DNA of 47,166 bases, taken from positions 1-47,166 of the IMG/VR virus record IMGVR_UViG_3300037069_001345; one strand, 5' to 3'. Of this stretch, positions 1-7,298 are shown one piece after another. Source of the stretch: a virus. How positions within the stretch are numbered: position 1 is the stretch's first letter; each line of letters starts with the position of its first letter. Both the position numbers and the translations under genes were made by a program. The notes under the pieces are model-generated. The model searched no databases and was not told where the DNA came from. It saw only the letters and a list, made by a program, of their open reading frames with translations.

Positions 1-118
1 ACATACTTGCTCACCGACGACCCGAGTATCCGCACTTCCCGGTTCCGGTTCAACGGTGCGATTGTGGCGCACGGCGACATGATCGTCTTGACATTGCAGG
101 ATCTGTTCGCAGGTGTCG
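1..118. repeat. Terminal direct repeat, left copy (contig closure)
   Basis: Identical to 47046-47163. A reading frame runs through both copies in the same phase, so the repeat most simply marks the overlap of a circular assembly rather than a packaged terminal repeat. After base 118 the copies diverge (the right end has only three more bases). Confidence 0.95.
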
Positions 119-846
119 CACGAGACGAGTTCGACGTGCCAGGGACTGCCCCGGATTTGGCGTCTGTGTGGAGGGAGTACCAGCGGCTGACCGGGTTGCC
201 GATCACACTCACGGTGGCGGATGCTCCGATCCCCCGGTCTGTGGCGTACCAGCAGGACAAACTGCAGGCCTGCTACGACTTGGCAACAGTCCTTGATGCT
301 GTCGCATATGTGACACCGGATGGTACAGCTTCTATGCGCCCGGTTGCGTGGCCTGCCGTGGTGGATGTTTTGAAGACGGCTGACCTTGGCCCTGACGACC
401 CGAACCGAGCTGTCGCCGGCACTCTGATTGATGTGATCCCGCGGCTGTCGAACGCGGACGTGTATAACGCGGTCGTGGTGCGTGGCACTGACCCGACCGG
501 TAAGACGATTGTGCTTGCGACGGCGGAGGTGCTGGACGGGCCGTTGCGTGTTCGGAACACGGACGGGTCGTTATCCCCTTACCGGAGGGTGCCGTACTAC
601 TACTCGTCGCAGTACATCACGACTGTGGCGCAGGCTCAGGCGTATGCGACGACCTTGTTGGCGCGGGTTTCCCGGTTGCGGTCATTGACCTATGACCTTG
701 TGGAGACGTTCAACCCGCTCCGTGAGGTTGGGGATGTGCTGAAGGTCTACCGGCTCGGGCAGTCGTTCACTTGCCGAATCACGAACATCAAGCGCGCCGG
801 GACAGGCGAGCAAACACTGACCGTCTCCCTCGATCCGTTGCTTTAG
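1..846 (+). CDS. Minor tail protein (DUF5047-like), C-terminal part, partial at 5' end
   Basis: This is the 3' part of a gene that begins at 46737; joined across the contig ends it would encode about 384 residues. The frame is open from base 1 and ends in TAG just before 848. The protein resembles the DUF5047-type tail proteins that follow the distal tail protein in actinobacteriophages, probably part of the baseplate hub. Its place after tape measure and Dit-like genes supports this. Residues show no obvious catalytic motif. The next gene follows after 12 bases with a GGAGG ribosome site between. Family name is from general resemblance; the tail role is firm. Confidence 0.8.
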   Translation, partial: TYLLTDDPSIRTSRFRFNGAIVAHGDMIVLTLQDLFAGVARDEFDVPGTAPDLASVWREYQRLTGLPITLTVADAPIPRSVAYQQDKLQACYDLATVLDAVAYVTPDGTASMRPVAWPAVVDVLKTADLGPDDPNRAVAGTLIDVIPRLSNADVYNAVVVRGTDPTGKTIVLATAEVLDGPLRVRNTDGSLSPYRRVPYYYSSQYITTVAQAQAYATTLLARVSRLRSLTYDLVETFNPLREVGDVLKVYRLGQSFTCRITNIKRAGTGEQTLTVSLDPLL

Positions 847-858
847 TGGAGGTTCCCG

Positions 859-1746
859 GTGGCTGATATGAGCGCCTTCAATGCTGCTTTGCAGGCGGCG
901 ATAGCCAAGGTGGGGCCTGGGGTTCGCATCATTCAAGCCACGTTCATGGCCGGGTCGGACGGAAGCGGATGCCTGATCGACATTCAAGGTTCCCGCATCC
1001 CCGCCCTGTTGGGCACAACGTTCCTTCCCGAGGTTGGGGAGAACGTGTGGGTGTGGGTCATCAACGACATGTATTTCATCATGGGTTCCACGGCGGTGAA
1101 ACCGGATCAGGGCACGGTCGTATCGGCTAGCGGCGGCCTCGCCACTCTTACCACATCGGTGGGGACAACCATTGCGGCCCCGTATGTCGGCGCCGCCCCC
1201 TCCGCAGGTCAGGTGATGAAACTGCTGTGGCATAACGGCCCTTTCGCCATGCTCATGTCCACCAGTCCCGCCCCCGCACCACCACCCCCACCGCCTCCCT
1301 CGGGGGCCACAACTCACACCCATTACTTCGCCGCAATCGACGCAGGCTCGTACGGGTCTAGGTGGTGGACTGACCAAGTATGGGCGTCCGACAACAACTT
1401 GGGCGCATGGTTCTACGGTTCAAAAATCAGTGACACCATTCCCGCGGCTGCTGCTATCTCGTCGGTGCAAATCTATATTTCGCCGCAGCAGATCAGTGGG
1501 TCCGCACCGAACTTTGCTCTTCACCCGTATCAGGTGAAACCGGGCGGGTCGCCGTCGTATTCGCTTGTCACGGCTATCGGTGTCGGCGGGGGCGGCTGGC
1601 TGAACTTGCCCACATCGTTCGGCAACGGTTTGAAAGCTGGCGGCGGTTCCGCCGGCGTCGGTGTTGATCATGGCGGGTACAACATTTTCAACTCGTTGGC
1701 CGCTGATGGCCAGTCCGGTGCGCTCAGCATCGTCTCCATCTACTAA
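859..1746 (+). CDS. Minor tail protein with proline-rich linker
   Basis: 295 residues from a GTG, with GGAGG at 848-852 placing the start. The N-terminal ~110 residues look like a small beta-rich (OB-like) tail domain, followed by a linker around residues 138-148 that is almost pure proline, then a Gly/Ser/Trp-rich C-terminal domain typical of surface-exposed tail tips. Position between the DUF5047-like protein and the next fibre-like gene points to a baseplate or receptor-contact role. The exact function is not recognisable from sequence. Confidence 0.7.
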   Translation: MADMSAFNAALQAAIAKVGPGVRIIQATFMAGSDGSGCLIDIQGSRIPALLGTTFLPEVGENVWVWVINDMYFIMGSTAVKPDQGTVVSASGGLATLTTSVGTTIAAPYVGAAPSAGQVMKLLWHNGPFAMLMSTSPAPAPPPPPPPSGATTHTHYFAAIDAGSYGSRWWTDQVWASDNNLGAWFYGSKISDTIPAAAAISSVQIYISPQQISGSAPNFALHPYQVKPGGSPSYSLVTAIGVGGGGWLNLPTSFGNGLKAGGGSAGVGVDHGGYNIFNSLAADGQSGALSIVSIY

Positions 1747-1766
1747 CCCCCGTTCCCCCCAGTTTG

Positions 1767-1784
1767 ACGCCCCCCGTGGGGCGT
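1767..1784 (+). terminator. Hairpin between tail genes
   Basis: ACGCCCC and GGGGCGT form a 7-bp stem with a 4-base loop, followed by TTTCGTCGTT. It could act as a weak terminator or an mRNA-stabilising hairpin between two tail genes. Confidence 0.5.
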
Positions 1785-1806
1785 TTCGTCGTTAAAGGAG
1801 ACGTTT

Positions 1807-2382
1807 ATGGCGCACGACAGTCTTGGCGCAAAAAATCAGCCCCAGTATGCAACAACCGGTGCGCCGGCGTCGGCGGCGGACATGTCAGAGGTTGCGAACT
1901 ATGCCGCCAACATCGGCAACCGTCGCGCCGATACCGATGCTGTGCGCCTCGGTCTGACCGGCTCCGACTTGTGGAACGGTCTTGAGTTTGAGGCGACCGA
2001 CACAGGCAAAACATGGAAGTACGCGGGCGGTTGGGTGCTTATCTTCCAGCTCCCTACCGCGTGGACGAACTTTACTCTCACTTCCGGGTGGACGGCGACG
2101 GGTGGCGCGTGGGCGACGCCTGCGTACCGGACGAACCAGTTGGGTGAGGTTGAGATTCGTGGGCAGATGATTCCGCGCTCCGGTTACAGCACTGCGGAAG
2201 TGTTTGCCACTCTCCCGGTTGGTTCGCGTCCTTCTTCGCAGATCGTTTTGCCTGCTGTGAACAATGCCTCGTCAACGCCTGCTGTTGCGGAAATTGTGGT
2301 CACGTCGGCGGGTGCGATGACGCTCAGCCCGACCGGTGTCAGCAACGTCAACTTCGGTTCGTCATCGTTCGCCACCAACTAA
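1807..2382 (+). CDS. Minor tail / fibre-like protein
   Basis: 191 residues, ATG preceded by AAAGGAG. The N-terminus contains a short segment often seen in phage tail-tip proteins (around GDLWNGLEF-like SDLWNGLEFEATD, then WKYAGG), and the C-terminal half is beta-rich and Ser/Thr/Val-rich. I read it as a fibre or collar protein that may contact the host surface. There is no enzymatic motif. It ends 8 bases before the endolysin gene, which starts behind GGAGA. Role inferred from place and composition. Confidence 0.65.
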   Translation: MAHDSLGAKNQPQYATTGAPASAADMSEVANYAANIGNRRADTDAVRLGLTGSDLWNGLEFEATDTGKTWKYAGGWVLIFQLPTAWTNFTLTSGWTATGGAWATPAYRTNQLGEVEIRGQMIPRSGYSTAEVFATLPVGSRPSSQIVLPAVNNASSTPAVAEIVVTSAGAMTLSPTGVSNVNFGSSSFATN

Positions 2383-2390
2383 GGAGAATC

Positions 2391-3344
2391 ATGGCTGGAC
2401 TTGGAGGGGATTACTCGTACGCCCGCCCTGGTGGCGCCGCGTTGGCTGCGGCTGGTGTGCAGGCTGTCGGCCGGTATCTTGCGGACGATTCGCGGGGTAT
2501 CACTGCCGGCGAATACCAGGATCTTGTGGCGAACGGGGTTCGCGTGTGGGTGTGCAAGGAAGGCACCGCGACGCAAATGTTGAACGGGTTCGGGCAGGGT
2601 GTTGCTGATGCGCAGGCGGCGCAAGCGCAGCTCGTTGCGGCTGGTATTCCTGCTGACTCGATGATTTATGCGACCGCCGATTTTGATGTGTCCGCTAACC
2701 AGTTCCCTGCGTGCGACGGGTACATGCAAGGGTTCGCGTCGGTGTTGGGCCTATCACGGACGGGCATTTACGGCGGCGGTTACTACCTGAACCATGTCCA
2801 CGATTTGAACCTTGCGTCCGGGTATTGGTTGTCCGCTTCCACGTCGTTCGCGCATGGTGAGGCCCCCCGGTTCACCGCGAACTTCGAGCAGACCACCCTC
2901 ACGCCGCCGTTGCCGGGGATGGATCACGACTACATCTATGACCTGACCACTGTCGCCGGTAGCGGCGCTATCGCATTGGAGAACGACTTGGACGCACGAC
3001 AGGACAACCTGCTGACGCAGATTTACAACGCACTTATGGTGGGCGGCGACTCCCAGACGCTTCCCGACGGCGGCCACCCGCTGGCACGGTCCATCGCAGA
3101 TATCAAAGCGATTGTTGCCCGCCCGGTGCAGCGCGACGGCCATGAGCTTCCGCAGATTCAGGACAACGCGGACACGGGCACCCTCGTGCGCCAGTTGAAG
3201 GCGGAGCTGGCCGCGTTGCAGGCCGCGCTCGCATCCCTCCCGTCCGTTCCTGGGGCCACCGTTGACCTTGCCGCTGTGCAGGCGGCGGCGCAAGCAGGTG
3301 CGGCTGCCGCCCTGTCCGCCCTCACCCTCAAGGCAGTCGTCTGA
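2391..3344 (+). CDS. Endolysin, DUF1906 glycoside-hydrolase-like
   Basis: 317 residues. Residues about 1-205 match the DUF1906/Rv2525c-like TIM-barrel family related to GH25 lysozymes: an N-terminal GGDYSYARPG, then AVGRYLADDSRGIT, an acidic YATADFD segment and IYGGGYYL. This family serves as the cell-wall hydrolase in many actinobacteriophages. The C-terminal ~110 residues are helical and Ala/Leu-rich, probably a wall-targeting or oligomerisation part. It overlaps the next gene (TGATG), which encodes a membrane protein, giving a lysis cassette. Peptidoglycan as substrate is inferred from family and context. Confidence 0.85.
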   Translation: MAGLGGDYSYARPGGAALAAAGVQAVGRYLADDSRGITAGEYQDLVANGVRVWVCKEGTATQMLNGFGQGVADAQAAQAQLVAAGIPADSMIYATADFDVSANQFPACDGYMQGFASVLGLSRTGIYGGGYYLNHVHDLNLASGYWLSASTSFAHGEAPRFTANFEQTTLTPPLPGMDHDYIYDLTTVAGSGAIALENDLDARQDNLLTQIYNALMVGGDSQTLPDGGHPLARSIADIKAIVARPVQRDGHELPQIQDNADTGTLVRQLKAELAALQAALASLPSVPGATVDLAAVQAAAQAGAAAALSALTLKAVV

Positions 3345-3667
3345 TGGCCGACGACACCACCCAAATGAAACCGCAGGACACCGTTATTTACCTGCTCGGC
3401 CAGTTGCAGGGCGGTGTCGATTCACTGCACGCGTCAGTGAATGCGTCGAATGTGTCGCAAGCCGCAGTGAACAAAGCCAACGAGGAAGAGCACGCCAAGT
3501 TTCGGGAAACTCTCGGGGCGCACGCCACCGAACTCGCAATCATCCGTGACCAGGGGCAGACGAAAACTGCGTCGCGAATGACGCGCGTGCAGCACTGGAC
3601 ACTGTTGCTCGGCATCCCGGGCGGTGTGGCAACCGTCATCGGCCTCATCACCCTCATCCACCACTAA
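3344..3667 (+). CDS. Small membrane protein of the lysis cassette
   Basis: 107 residues; start ATG overlaps the endolysin stop. The first 80 residues are soluble and helical with a likely coiled coil around 20-65; one transmembrane segment covers roughly 85-105, followed only by HH. A soluble N-terminus with a C-terminal anchor next to a holin gene suggests a second holin, antiholin or spanin-like partner. Which of these cannot be told from sequence. Confidence 0.7.
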   Translation: MADDTTQMKPQDTVIYLLGQLQGGVDSLHASVNASNVSQAAVNKANEEEHAKFRETLGAHATELAIIRDQGQTKTASRMTRVQHWTLLLGIPGGVATVIGLITLIHH

Positions 3668-3678
3668 AGGAGAAACCC

Positions 3679-3996
3679 TTGTCTACCAAAATTTCTAGCG
3701 TCATCAAAGATGTTGTCAAACGGGACTGGAACGACCTCGAACCGAAGCTCGTTGCATGGCTGGCCACCGGCCTGACCGCTTCCGGCCTGATTGAGGCCGC
3801 GAAGTATGCCGGCATCACTTTGGACCCGGGGCAGGCCGGCCTCGCCGTTGTGATCCTGGGCACCATCGCCGGGTATATCAAGGCGTCTTCGAGCAAGGCC
3901 GCGCCCGTCGCCGCCGCGCCAGTCGTCACTCCGACCGACACCCAGGCGCCCGTGGTCGCCCCCATCGTCGTTGACTCCACGGCGCCCACCGCGTGA
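3679..3996 (+). CDS. Putative holin
   Basis: 105 residues from TTG, chosen because AAAGGAG lies 8 bases upstream and no ATG is available. Hydrophobic stretches at about 25-40 and 52-68 are joined by a short turn containing ITLDPGQAG, followed by an Ala/Pro/Val-rich soluble tail. Size, two-helix layout and place right after the endolysin fit a class II holin of actinobacteriophages that forms the membrane lesion at lysis. The neighbouring 107-residue protein may modulate it. Confidence 0.75.
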   Translation: MSTKISSVIKDVVKRDWNDLEPKLVAWLATGLTASGLIEAAKYAGITLDPGQAGLAVVILGTIAGYIKASSSKAAPVAAAPVVTPTDTQAPVVAPIVVDSTAPTA

Positions 3997-4067
3997 CCCC
4001 CGAGGACGAGGAGTATTTCGTCCCGCTGGATCCGATGGACGAATTCAACTGCGAAGCCTGCCAATGA
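3993..4067 (+). CDS. Possible 24-residue micro-ORF
   Basis: A GTG overlaps the holin stop (GTGA) and opens 24 codons, acidic, ending in ...CEACQ with a CxxC pair. Translational coupling and the lack of a gap make it plausible, but at this length it could be chance. Confidence 0.35.
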   Translation: MTPEDEEYFVPLDPMDEFNCEACQ

Positions 4068-4079
4068 AAGGGGCCTGAA

Positions 4080-4229
4080 ATGTCCGAAATGCGGTACGAG
4101 GTGAAGGTCACCGCCATTGGCGAGGTTCGCGACAAGCACGGCAATCTGCTCTCCGCCGAACCGGTGGAGTTAGTGCAAACCATGTCGGAGTCGGAACTCC
4201 GCACGTTCAGTGAAGGAGAAAGACAATGA
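4080..4229 (+). CDS. Small unknown protein, 49 residues
   Basis: ATG follows AAAGGGG and the frame runs 49 codons to a TGA that overlaps the next ATG (ATGA). The protein begins MSEMRYEVKVTAIGEV and looks like a short beta-hairpin followed by an acidic helix. Coupling to the downstream tail-fibre-type gene suggests co-expression with it. No recognised family. Confidence 0.65.
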   Translation: MSEMRYEVKVTAIGEVRDKHGNLLSAEPVELVQTMSESELRTFSEGERQ

Positions 4230-4600
4230 CAGTTGGATTCGTAGGCTCAGTCGTCAATGGCTGGCTGGACGGTACGTTCGCCACCGCAACATGCTGGGTG
4301 AAACTGCACACGGCTGACCCTGGCGCGGCCGGCACAACTGCCGCCGCTGTGGGTGACGCTACTCGTAAGCAGGCGACGATGGCTGCCGCGTCGGGTGGTT
4401 CCAAGGCCGCTTCGGCTTCGGTGGGTCCGTGGACGAACGGTGGCACGTCGGAAACGCTGTCCCACATTTCGCTGTGGACTGCATCTTCGGCGGGTTCGGT
4501 CAACGCGACGGCTGCGCTCTCGGGAACGCAGGCGTGGGTGTCTACGAACACGTTCACGCTCACAGCTCTGACGATCGCCATCACACCGATCGCCGTCTGA
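4226..4600 (+). CDS. Tail-fibre-associated protein
   Basis: 124 residues with GAAGGAG upstream. The start MTVGFVGSVVNGWLDG and the segment WVKLHTADPGAAGT belong to a family annotated as phage tail fibre or minor structural protein in actinobacterial phages and prophages. It is beta-rich with many Ala/Ser/Thr and no catalytic motif. It lies in a run of coupled genes that precede the large repeat protein, so it may be an accessory of that fibre. Function inferred from family and position. Confidence 0.6.
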   Translation: MTVGFVGSVVNGWLDGTFATATCWVKLHTADPGAAGTTAAAVGDATRKQATMAAASGGSKAASASVGPWTNGGTSETLSHISLWTASSAGSVNATAALSGTQAWVSTNTFTLTALTIAITPIAV

Positions 4601-4620
4601 TGGGTACGCCAGGAGTGCAA

Positions 4621-4908
4621 ATGTCCCCCTGGGTTTGGGAGGCGGACGACTATCAGGGGAACTCGATCATCATCACGGTCACGTTCAACAACTCGACTCG
4701 GGTGCTGTCGGGCGCGACGGTGGTCCGGCAGGCCGGGTGCGTGTACGGCACGATCTTCATCGGCGTCGGATCGGACGGAACCCCGAACACGGCCCCCGAC
4801 CAGTTCGCTGTCCCGGTCGGGTCAACGCGCGTGACCGCGAACCAGTTGAAGCGCAACGGGCTGACCACGATCGAGAACGTACTGGCGCTGCAGATCACGG
4901 CAGGCTAA
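4621..4908 (+). CDS. Small structural protein upstream of the repeat fibre
   Basis: 95 residues from the ATG at 4621, which has AGGAG 5 bases upstream; an in-frame ATG at 4600 overlapping the previous stop would add 7 residues. Beta-rich, starting MSPWVWEADDYQGNSI, with no known motif. It sits between two tail proteins and is probably a small structural or chaperone-like partner. Confidence 0.6.
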   Translation: MSPWVWEADDYQGNSIIITVTFNNSTRVLSGATVVRQAGCVYGTIFIGVGSDGTPNTAPDQFAVPVGSTRVTANQLKRNGLTTIENVLALQITAG

Positions 4909-4927
4909 CCATTCGAGCGGAGGCGTC

Positions 4928-6586
4928 ATGACGATCGCGATTGACGCCTCCTCTCCTGCCGTCGTCTCCGGGGCGGGTGCGTGGACGACCGCGAAAACCA
5001 CATCCCTGTTCTCGCCGCCTGCGAACTCGATCCTCGTTGTCGCGATCGGCGGTGATGGCGGGTCCACTGCGGCGACCGCCGCAGTCACCGATAGCGTCAA
5101 TGGTGCGACCGGGTGGACGCTCCTGAAACGGCAGAATACAGCGTCGAGTACGCCTCCCTCGGTTGGCGGCACCGCCGAAGTGTGGTGGCACCCGATGGTC
5201 GCCGGTGCTACGAACATGACCGTTTCCGTGACGGGCGCGGGGAGCGCTGCCCCAGGGTACTTGTTCAAGGTGTCGGTCTTGACGGGCGCGGACACGTCTA
5301 CGCAGGCCGGAACTACTGCCGGCGCCACCGGGCAGAACTCGACCCCGCCAGCCATGCAGGGGTCGATCACCCCCGGCGCGGCCGGCAACAAGGTCTTCGG
5401 TGCTCTCGTTGACTACCAATCCTCGATAACTCCCACGGTCCTCGCAAACACGAGCAGCCTTGCGAACCTAGCGGACTCGACCAACGGGGACACGTACGCC
5501 GCGTTCGACTCCTCATCGACCACCACCACATCCGCGACCACATACGGATACTCGACCACTGCAACGTCATGGAACCTTGCTCAGGTTGAGATCCAGGCCG
5601 CAGCGGGTGGCGCTTTTTCTGCCACTGCCACACTCTCCGGCGTCGGCTCGACAACGACGACCGGTGTTGTGGGGGCGGTAGCGACCGCAACCTTGTCCGG
5701 TGCAGGCGCGATCACCGCGACAGGCACCGTGGCTGCCTCTGGCAGCGCAACACTCAACGGTGCTGGTGCGGTCACCTCAACTGCCGCGGTCGGCACGTCC
5801 CAGAGTTCGAGCATCAGCGGTGTCGGGTCGATCACGGCGGCTGGCGTCGTCGGTACGGTCGCTTCGGCGTCTCTGAATGGTTCCGGTGCTGTGACCCCGA
5901 CCGGAGGTTACGGGGCGTCGTCGGCGGCAACGCTAGCTGGCGTGGGGACGATCACGGCTGCCGGGGTTGTCGGAGCTGTAGCGAGTGCCACGCTCAACGG
6001 GGCCGACACGATCACGACCGCCGGCTCTACTGCCGGTGCTGTAACCGCAACCCTGGCTGGCGTTGACACAATCAGCGCGGCCGGTGTTGTCGGAGAGTCC
6101 ACGTCAAGCTCACTGTCTGGTGCCGGATCGGTAACCCCGACCGGCGCCGTCGGACTCAGCCAGGCCTCCACGCTCAACGGGGCCGGAACTATCACTGCCG
6201 CGGGAAGCGTGACGGCAGGCCTGGCGCGCTCCGCTGCACTTACAGGTGTTGCCACCGTCACGGCAACAGGTGTCGTGGGCACAGCAACCGCAACCATCCT
6301 TGCCGGCACAGGCACCATCACCACTACAGGTATCGTCGGGAAGGTTACGACCGCATCCGTGGCTGGCGCCGGCGCCCTGACAGTGGTCGGTGTCGTCGGG
6401 GTGGCCACATCGTCAACGCTGGCCGGGGTCGGGTCGGTCGTCCCCACGTTCACGGCTGCGGGTCTTCGCGACCTCACCCTGGCTGCCACACCGCTGCCCG
6501 CACGTTGGGCCACAACGCCCCTGCCGAACCGGTGGGCTACCGTCCCTCTCCCGCCACGGTGGGCTGCCAAACAGGAGCAAAGATGA
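4928..6586 (+). CDS. Repeat-bearing minor tail protein
   Basis: 552 residues. Residues 1-230 form a globular domain with a jelly-roll-like pattern seen in secreted and tail proteins (VVAIGGDGG, WTLLKR, AEVWWHP). Residues about 232-513 are fourteen tandem copies of a ~20-residue unit of the form ATLxGxGxITxTGxVG, predicted to build an elongated beta-stalk. The C-terminus carries three copies of PLPxRWA. The layout suggests a fibre: head domain, stalk, terminal peptide. It follows the lysis genes and overlaps the next gene by 4 bases (ATGA). Receptor binding is inferred. Confidence 0.75.
   Translation: MTIAIDASSPAVVSGAGAWTTAKTTSLFSPPANSILVVAIGGDGGSTAATAAVTDSVNGATGWTLLKRQNTASSTPPSVGGTAEVWWHPMVAGATNMTVSVTGAGSAAPGYLFKVSVLTGADTSTQAGTTAGATGQNSTPPAMQGSITPGAAGNKVFGALVDYQSSITPTVLANTSSLANLADSTNGDTYAAFDSSSTTTTSATTYGYSTTATSWNLAQVEIQAAAGGAFSATATLSGVGSTTTTGVVGAVATATLSGAGAITATGTVAASGSATLNGAGAVTSTAAVGTSQSSSISGVGSITAAGVVGTVASASLNGSGAVTPTGGYGASSAATLAGVGTITAAGVVGAVASATLNGADTITTAGSTAGAVTATLAGVDTISAAGVVGESTSSSLSGAGSVTPTGAVGLSQASTLNGAGTITAAGSVTAGLARSAALTGVATVTATGVVGTATATILAGTGTITTTGIVGKVTTASVAGAGALTVVGVVGVATSSTLAGVGSVVPTFTAAGLRDLTLAATPLPARWATTPLPNRWATVPLPPRWAAKQEQR
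5621..6466 (+). repeat. Fourteen tandem 60-bp coding repeats
   Basis: Units begin at 5621, 5681, 5741 and so on at a 60-bp period; one unit near 6181 carries two extra codons. The DNA copies are diverged while the residue pattern is kept, which indicates selection on the protein rather than recent duplication. Confidence 0.9.
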
Positions 6587-6891
6587 TCATTTATGTGACG
6601 AACTCAGGGGAGAAAGAGTACGTCGGCGGCACGCTCACAGAGCTGACCGGGAAGGATATCACCGCGGCGAATTTTGCTGTGGCGTTGGGCCTGTCCGATA
6701 CCATCCCGCCGACCAGCGCCGGTGTAACCCCATCGGTGAATGTGCAGGGTCCGACTGTCGCGGATCGGCTGCTGAAACTGCTGGTCGATAACACCGTCTC
6801 CCCGGGAACGTATTTCATTTGGGGGAAAGTTGTCGATACCCCCGAGTCCCGCTGGATACTGTTGGACGGCGAGCCGATCATTGTAGTGTGA
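6583..6891 (+). CDS. Last gene of the rightward tail/lysis unit, unknown
   Basis: 102 residues; ATG overlaps the fibre stop and AGGAG lies 6 bases upstream. The protein starts MIIYVTNSGEKEYVGG, is mixed alpha/beta, and contains DxTPESRWILLDGEPI near the end. It resembles short proteins that accompany fibre genes, so a structural or fibre-assembly role is likely. The transcript ends at the strong hairpin at 6894. Confidence 0.6.
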   Translation: MIIYVTNSGEKEYVGGTLTELTGKDITAANFAVALGLSDTIPPTSAGVTPSVNVQGPTVADRLLKLLVDNTVSPGTYFIWGKVVDTPESRWILLDGEPIIVV

Positions 6892-6893
6892 AG

Positions 6894-6945
6894 AAGCCCC
6901 CCGCTGAAGGATGCCCGAATCCTTCAGCGGGGGGCTTCTTTTTTT
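6894..6945 (+). terminator. Strong intrinsic terminator ending the late operon
   Basis: A perfect 19-bp stem (6894-6912 with 6919-6937), 6-base loop, then seven T at 6939-6945. It separates rightward late genes from the leftward lysogeny genes. The opposite strand has only a weak T tract. Confidence 0.97.
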
Positions 6946-6953
6946 GTTGGGGA

Positions 6954-7298
6954 CTACCCAGCCTTGTACTCCGTGTAAGACTTCACCGGTTCCACAACGA
7001 CACGTCGGCGCAGAGCCGCGACGATCATAAACGCCACCAACAGCAGGGCACCCAACGCGAGCACCCCGATACCCCACCCGATCAACGTCTGATCCGCACT
7101 CATCGCAGGTGAGGTGGACGTGTCAAGGTTGACGCCGTTGTCTAAGAAGAGTGCGTGCTCAAAGGCGGCGGACGACTGGTCGTAGTTGAGTTGGTTTGAT
7201 CCGGCCGACCAGAGGATGGGTCCGAGGATTACTGCGATCAGACCGACGATGAGCAACGCGACGGCTGCCGGGTTGCGGAAGATCGAATTCTCGTTCAT
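6954..7298 (-). CDS. Two-helix membrane protein of the lysogeny module
   Basis: 114 residues with transmembrane helices at about 11-30 and 72-95, a ~40-residue outside loop and a basic C-terminal tail (LRRRV). The ATG overlaps the integrase stop (ATGA). It also has its own promoter-like signal: TACCAT 6 nt upstream of the ATG with an operator-like palindrome behind it. Membrane proteins in this position of temperate phages often act in superinfection exclusion or prophage fitness; that role is inference only. Confidence 0.75.
   Translation of the reverse strand: MNENSIFRNPAAVALLIVGLIAVILGPILWSAGSNQLNYDQSSAAFEHALFLDNGVNLDTSTSPAMSADQTLIGWGIGVLALGALLLVAFMIVAALRRRVVVEPVKSYTEYKAG

Noticed and set aside
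1-118. Terminal repeat as a packaged direct terminal repeat
   Set aside because: It lies inside a tail gene, is short, and behaves like an assembly overlap.
5621-6466. CRISPR-like array
   Set aside because: The 60-bp periodicity is in frame, without spacers, and encodes protein repeats.
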